From Flammeovirgaceae bacterium UBA6059 (GTDB taxonomy: Bacteria; Bacteroidota; Bacteroidia; Cytophagales; Cyclobacteriaceae): a stretch of 64,000 nucleotides of DNA. A program made the position numbers and the translations under genes. Location: assembly GCA_002435755.1 (NCBI GenBank), contig DIYH01000002.1:310001-374000 (forward strand), given 5' to 3'. The notes beneath the pieces were generated by a model that was not told the origin of the DNA, made no database searches, and saw only the letters and a list, made by a program, of their open reading frames with translations. This document shows, piece after piece, positions 61,941-64,000 of this stretch (positions within the stretch are counted from its first letter, which is position 1; each line of letters starts with the position of its first letter).

Positions 61941-63383
61941 TTGAAGTCCCTCCTCAGAAATGTGTTGCGGTTTACTTCTGGCTCAATTGGCGGAGGTATA
62001 TTCAACTTCCTGACTTTTTTCTTAGTAGCAAAGCTCGTTGGTCCTGAAAAATGGGGCGTTTGGATGATTTTCAATATTGTTTTGAAGCTTAGCCCAATAG
62101 CCCAACTTGGTGTAACAGAAAGTGTACAGAGACAAGTGCCTATTTTGAATGGGCAGGGGGACTGGAAGGAAGGTAAAAACCTTCAGGATACATCATTCAC
62201 ATTTGTACTGGCAGCAGGATTTTTATTGAGTGTTCTATGTGCTTTAGTATTGCCACTCGCTGTAGAAATCTCTGCAATAAATGCCATCATCTTGGCACCT
62301 ATCCTTTTTTTTAATTTGATCAATTTTAACTATGGCGCCTATTTCAGGAGCAACTATCTCTTTGGTAAGGCCGGTATAATATCTTTTGCTAATGGTTTCT
62401 TATCAATTGCTAGCCTATTACTTACCTATAGATATTCTTTTGAAGGTTTTATTGTTGGACAGCTGATAAGGTTTGGGTTGGTGTCAATCATTAGCGCTTG
62501 GCTGGCAAAGAGGAAAATAGAATTCAACAGACAGTTCGCTACAGTTAAACTGCTGGTCAGTGATGGAATGCCAGTTGTCTTGATAAGTCTGATCAATTAT
62601 TTGCTCATGCTTCAAGATAGATTGGTGATTTCTTATTTTTTTGATATCGAACAACTAGGCCATTACGGTCTCGCATTCCTTCTGATTAATCCATTACTTC
62701 TGGTGTTTGGTGCGGTTAACGCTGTGATGTATTCGAAACTGTCTTTTGATTATGGAGAAGGTGGTAGGGTGATTGCTCTGTCTCGATTGACAGCCTTGAG
62801 TAACCTTCAGAGTTGGGTGTTCGCTTTTTTGATTGGAATAGTCTACTACCAATTGCCGCTAATTGTAGACAAAATTCTTTTTGACTATAAACCGGGTCTA
62901 TCTGCTGCGGAATATATTCTCTTAGGTCATGTTTTCTTTTTTTCGTTAGGACTTCTAAACAATACTTTCAATACGCTCAATGAACAAAAAAGAAGACTCA
63001 AGGTGTACTTTATCAACGTGGTTCTAGGATTAGTATTGAACCTGATTTTTTTATTTTTCTACAAGTCAATAGCATCTGTTGCACTGGCCAGCTCACTTAC
63101 ATTTTTGCTTTTATTCGTTCAACTCTATTTGGCGCTTAATAGGATACAAGAAAAAAGCCTTCACATCAAAGGATTACAACTACTTCGGCAGCTGATGGTA
63201 CCTACTGGATCTATTATTATTATCATTATCATTAAATGTCTGATTGATTATCAATCTTTAGTATTGACTACAGCATTACGATCTGTATGCTTCTGCGTAG
63301 TTATGGGAGTTTACTTGTATTTGATTATTGATAAGGGCATCCTGGTTAAATTCGCTAATGAATTTTTCTTTTCTCGTAGATAA
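61941..63383 (+). CDS. Wzx-type polysaccharide flippase
   Basis: A 480-residue inner-membrane protein with about 12-14 helices (for example FLTFFLVAKLVGPEKWGVWMIFNI near the start). It fits the polysaccharide biosynthesis/MATE-like flippase family, which turns lipid-linked repeat units across the membrane. The start is TTG 61941, 6 bases after pseI; no nearby ATG exists in frame before the first helix. Assignment rests on topology and context. Confidence 0.86.
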   Translation: MKSLLRNVLRFTSGSIGGGIFNFLTFFLVAKLVGPEKWGVWMIFNIVLKLSPIAQLGVTESVQRQVPILNGQGDWKEGKNLQDTSFTFVLAAGFLLSVLCALVLPLAVEISAINAIILAPILFFNLINFNYGAYFRSNYLFGKAGIISFANGFLSIASLLLTYRYSFEGFIVGQLIRFGLVSIISAWLAKRKIEFNRQFATVKLLVSDGMPVVLISLINYLLMLQDRLVISYFFDIEQLGHYGLAFLLINPLLLVFGAVNAVMYSKLSFDYGEGGRVIALSRLTALSNLQSWVFAFLIGIVYYQLPLIVDKILFDYKPGLSAAEYILLGHVFFFSLGLLNNTFNTLNEQKRRLKVYFINVVLGLVLNLIFLFFYKSIASVALASSLTFLLLFVQLYLALNRIQEKSLHIKGLQLLRQLMVPTGSIIIIIIIKCLIDYQSLVLTTALRSVCFCVVMGVYLYLIIDKGILVKFANEFFFSRR

Positions 63384-64000
63384 CGCTCAACGTGAAGTAT
63401 TAATCAACACCTATGTTGGAGAGTTATTAAATAGGAGCCTGGGTTATTCTTATGGCCAAGATGACTATGATTTTTTCTACTCTCGGCGAGGGTATGATTT
63501 TATGGATCGGACTAAAGGAAGTAGTGACATCCTTCTATACCCAAGCTACAATGTGCTAAGGACGCCCGAGCAGATGAGCAGGGCAGTCCGGCTTGGAGCT
63601 AAAATGGTCGCCACGCACGCCGAGCAAATTTTTAACAAAGCACTCTACGAAGAGAAACTCAACACTAAGTCTAAAAAGAGCTATAATCGTCACATCTCTG
63701 CTCATTTAGTTTGGGGGTCTTTTTTTGCCAATATGCTGAGAAAACATACAGAAATACCATCGGATAAGATATGGATAACCGGTAACCCTAAACTGGAAAT
63801 ATCTCGAAAGATTGATCAACATCGTTCACAGGTTGACGGTAAAAAAAGAGTGTTAGTAGTTTCGGACTTCACCTTAGCTGATATGAATAATGCGGATTGG
63901 GCGGATTTCAAGATTAGGTATAAAGCAAAGTTTAGTACACCCTTGAACGAAGTATATCAGCAAGCACGAAGTAAGAGCCTAGCCTGGGTAAGGGAAGCAG
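63358..64000 (+). CDS. Partial surface-carbohydrate biosynthesis protein, cut by the right edge
   Basis: An ATG at 63358, 26 bases before the flippase stop and in another frame, opens at least 214 codons with no stop to the window end. FSFLVDNAQREVLINTYVGELLNRSLG at the start, LLYPSYNVLRTPEQM, ISAHLVWGSFFANML and ITGNPKLEISRKI resemble bacterial surface-carbohydrate biosynthesis proteins related to CDP-glycerol-type transferases. A transferase for the Pse-containing glycan is plausible. Only the N-terminal part is visible. Confidence 0.72.
   Translation, partial: MNFSFLVDNAQREVLINTYVGELLNRSLGYSYGQDDYDFFYSRRGYDFMDRTKGSSDILLYPSYNVLRTPEQMSRAVRLGAKMVATHAEQIFNKALYEEKLNTKSKKSYNRHISAHLVWGSFFANMLRKHTEIPSDKIWITGNPKLEISRKIDQHRSQVDGKKRVLVVSDFTLADMNNADWADFKIRYKAKFSTPLNEVYQQARSKSLAWVREA

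Noticed and set aside
63211..63234. ATT/ATC triplet repeat tract
   Set aside because: It encodes an isoleucine run in a membrane helix of the flippase and is not a perfect microsatellite.
1..64000. CRISPR arrays, tRNA/rRNA genes, insertion sequences, attachment sites
   Set aside because: No regularly spaced repeats, no transposase or integrase motifs, and no recognisable tRNA were seen on reading both strands; a short tRNA could be missed without a covariance search.

Overview
The window looks like a chromosomal segment from a marine or gliding-type Bacteroidota, most likely order Cytophagales. Four things point there. The gene blocks are typical of the phylum (CBS protein-nadK-DUF6089-uppS-bamA-ompH-ompH, and mreBCD-mrdA-rodA). 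A PorZ-like type IX secretion protein is present. Several gene starts are preceded by the Bacteroidota -7 promoter element TAnnTTTG. LytS/LytTR and ECF sigma/anti-sigma pairs complete the picture. No rRNA, tRNA, CRISPR array, insertion sequence or prophage is visible. Coding density is very high and no gene-free stretch exceeds about 220 bases.

Layout. 1-1356 (minus): an ECF sigma factor, a HEAT-repeat membrane protein that is probably its anti-sigma, and the first codons of an exported protein. 1577-4363 (plus): a tight operon of a secreted NTF2-like protein, a DOMON protein, a LytS-type histidine kinase and a LytTR regulator. 4425-7931 (minus): metK, an RsmI-like methylase, a hydrolase and pdxJ. 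8063-17912 (plus): yqeY-like, cvpA-like, a hydrolase, a CBS protein, nadK, two outer-membrane barrel proteins, uppS, bamA and two OmpH/Skp chaperones, closed by a strong terminator. 17962-24522 (minus): chrA, a 2OG-Fe(II) oxygenase, a DUF4399 lipoprotein, recO, porZ, tdk and a 2Fe-2S ferredoxin. 24555-25913 (plus): an acidic-linker protein of unknown function. 25917-31362 (minus): the rod-shape operon. 31436-35323 (minus): purH, purN, a UbiA-type prenyltransferase and a DUF2520 protein. Next come a MEST-like hydrolase (plus), two paralogous long-chain acyl-CoA ligases (minus) and a cytochrome c maturation operon ccmB-C-D-E-F (minus, 39947-44492).

44594-64000 (plus) is one long surface-polysaccharide locus. 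It holds nucleotide-sugar genes (UDP-glucuronate epimerase-like, rfbA, rfbC, UDP-xylose synthase-like, nucleotide-sugar dehydrogenase), a sulfate-activation block (cysC-cysD-cysN-cysQ), a multi-SLBB outer-membrane exporter, a Wzz-like chain-length protein, a complete pseudaminic acid set (pseB-C-F-G-H-I), a Wzx-type flippase, and a surface-carbohydrate protein cut by the right edge. Together these suggest a surface glycan built from uronic acid or pentose and pseudaminic acid units and possibly sulfated, since PAPS-making genes sit beside export genes without a sulfite-producing branch.

Most interesting are the cytochrome c maturation operon (CcmE carries a Cys-x3-Tyr motif instead of the usual His, and no CcmA or CcmH is adjacent), the sulfate-activation/pseudaminate glycan locus, a PBP2 whose KTG motif reads KTS, the NTF2/DOMON/LytS/LytTR operon, and the uncharacterised acidic-linker protein. 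No clearly new defence or mobile system was found; the region is mostly core chromosome plus one variable glycan island.
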